Below are positions 63,873 to 64,000 of a stretch of 64,000 bases of DNA, one piece after another. Location of the stretch: contig NZ_CP060714.1 in the NCBI RefSeq assembly GCF_014395975.1, positions 3,100,001 through 3,164,000 of the forward strand, read 5' to 3'. Source of the DNA: Diaphorobacter ruginosibacter (GTDB lineage Bacteria > Pseudomonadota > Gammaproteobacteria > Burkholderiales > Burkholderiaceae_C). Each line of letters opens with the position of its first letter. Position 1 is the first letter of the stretch. A program made the position numbers and the translations under genes. The notes beneath the pieces are model-generated. The model ran no database searches and was not told the DNA's origin. It was given only the letters and a program-made list of their open reading frames with translations.

Positions 63873-64000
63873 AGAAAAGAAAAAGAGTCATACCAAGAGC
63901 GCCGATGACGCCGAGCGCGCAAACACGCCCCGCGATCCCGGCCGCACCCGCGCCTCCGGCATTGTGGCCTGCGTGCGCCACCCTCGGGCGGCAATCCTGA
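63873..64000. other. Window end, no supported gene
   Basis: A short region upstream of the esterase; one partial frame is open but too short to judge. Confidence 0.3.

Overview
The window looks like a chromosomal segment of a betaproteobacterium of the family Comamonadaceae (Comamonas, Delftia or Acidovorax type). The evidence is high GC with housekeeping genes of that type (lysC, tilS, accA, cysS, lpxH), several Bug/TctC-type solute receptors, and genes ending in the IPTL-CTERM (VPTLGEWG) surface-sorting signal. The genus is inferred from gene content, not from a database match.

The window has two halves. Positions 1 to about 35,080 are an accessory region: lower and uneven GC, many gene fragments, insertion sequences, phage remnants and small unknown proteins. 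It ends at a complete tRNA-Ser(GCU) gene (35082-35174, minus). From 35,256 to the end the sequence is compact core or metabolic chromosome.

Accessory layout. 0.8-6.0 kb: an intact and a frameshifted IPTL-CTERM gene flank a divergent zinc-ribbon/XRE regulator module. 6.0-7.9 kb: a mosaic of at least four transposase fragments (IS3-family and IS110). 7.9-12.5 kb: prophage debris (primase, HNH, FHA, a tRNA-Arg-like gene, an excisionase-like remnant). 13.2-16.9 kb: a GNAT enzyme, an AraC regulator divergent from a 14-TM drug exporter, and a decapitated LysR gene. 17.4-21.4 kb: two lipoproteins (one with a PASTA-like domain), a DUF2628 membrane protein and a second copy of the zinc-ribbon/XRE module. 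21.5-26.1 kb: a mobile-element recombination block (Gp3-like directionality factor, YqaJ-type exonuclease, DUF932, a glycine-zipper zinc-ribbon protein). 26.3-27.5 kb: a complete IS3-family element abutting a 5'-truncated IPTL-CTERM gene. 28.7-32.9 kb: a group of very small genes, four of which share a near-palindromic leader over the ribosome-binding site, split by a group IIC-like intron. 33.0-34.9 kb: a decayed PLxRFG phage gene joined to a truncated IS1182-family transposase.

Core layout. Minus strand: lysC, tilS, accA, an AlkA-like glycosylase, cysS. Plus strand: a TPR protein, two cyclophilins, lpxH, mtfA. Then a complete D-erythronate/L-threonate catabolic operon (GntR regulator, MFS transporter, ltnD, denD, otnK, otnC, otnI). 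Then a gamma-glutamyltransferase with a Bug receptor and divergent LysR; a single-chain 2-oxoacid dehydrogenase E1 divergent from an Lrp-family regulator; and a second carboxylate block (esterase, LysR, RraA-like, MmgE/PrpD, Bug receptor).

The most unusual content is the small-protein family with the shared hairpin leader (28.7-32.9 kb), the 675-bp duplicated zinc-ribbon/XRE module, and the reuse of IPTL-CTERM gene ends as recombination joints.
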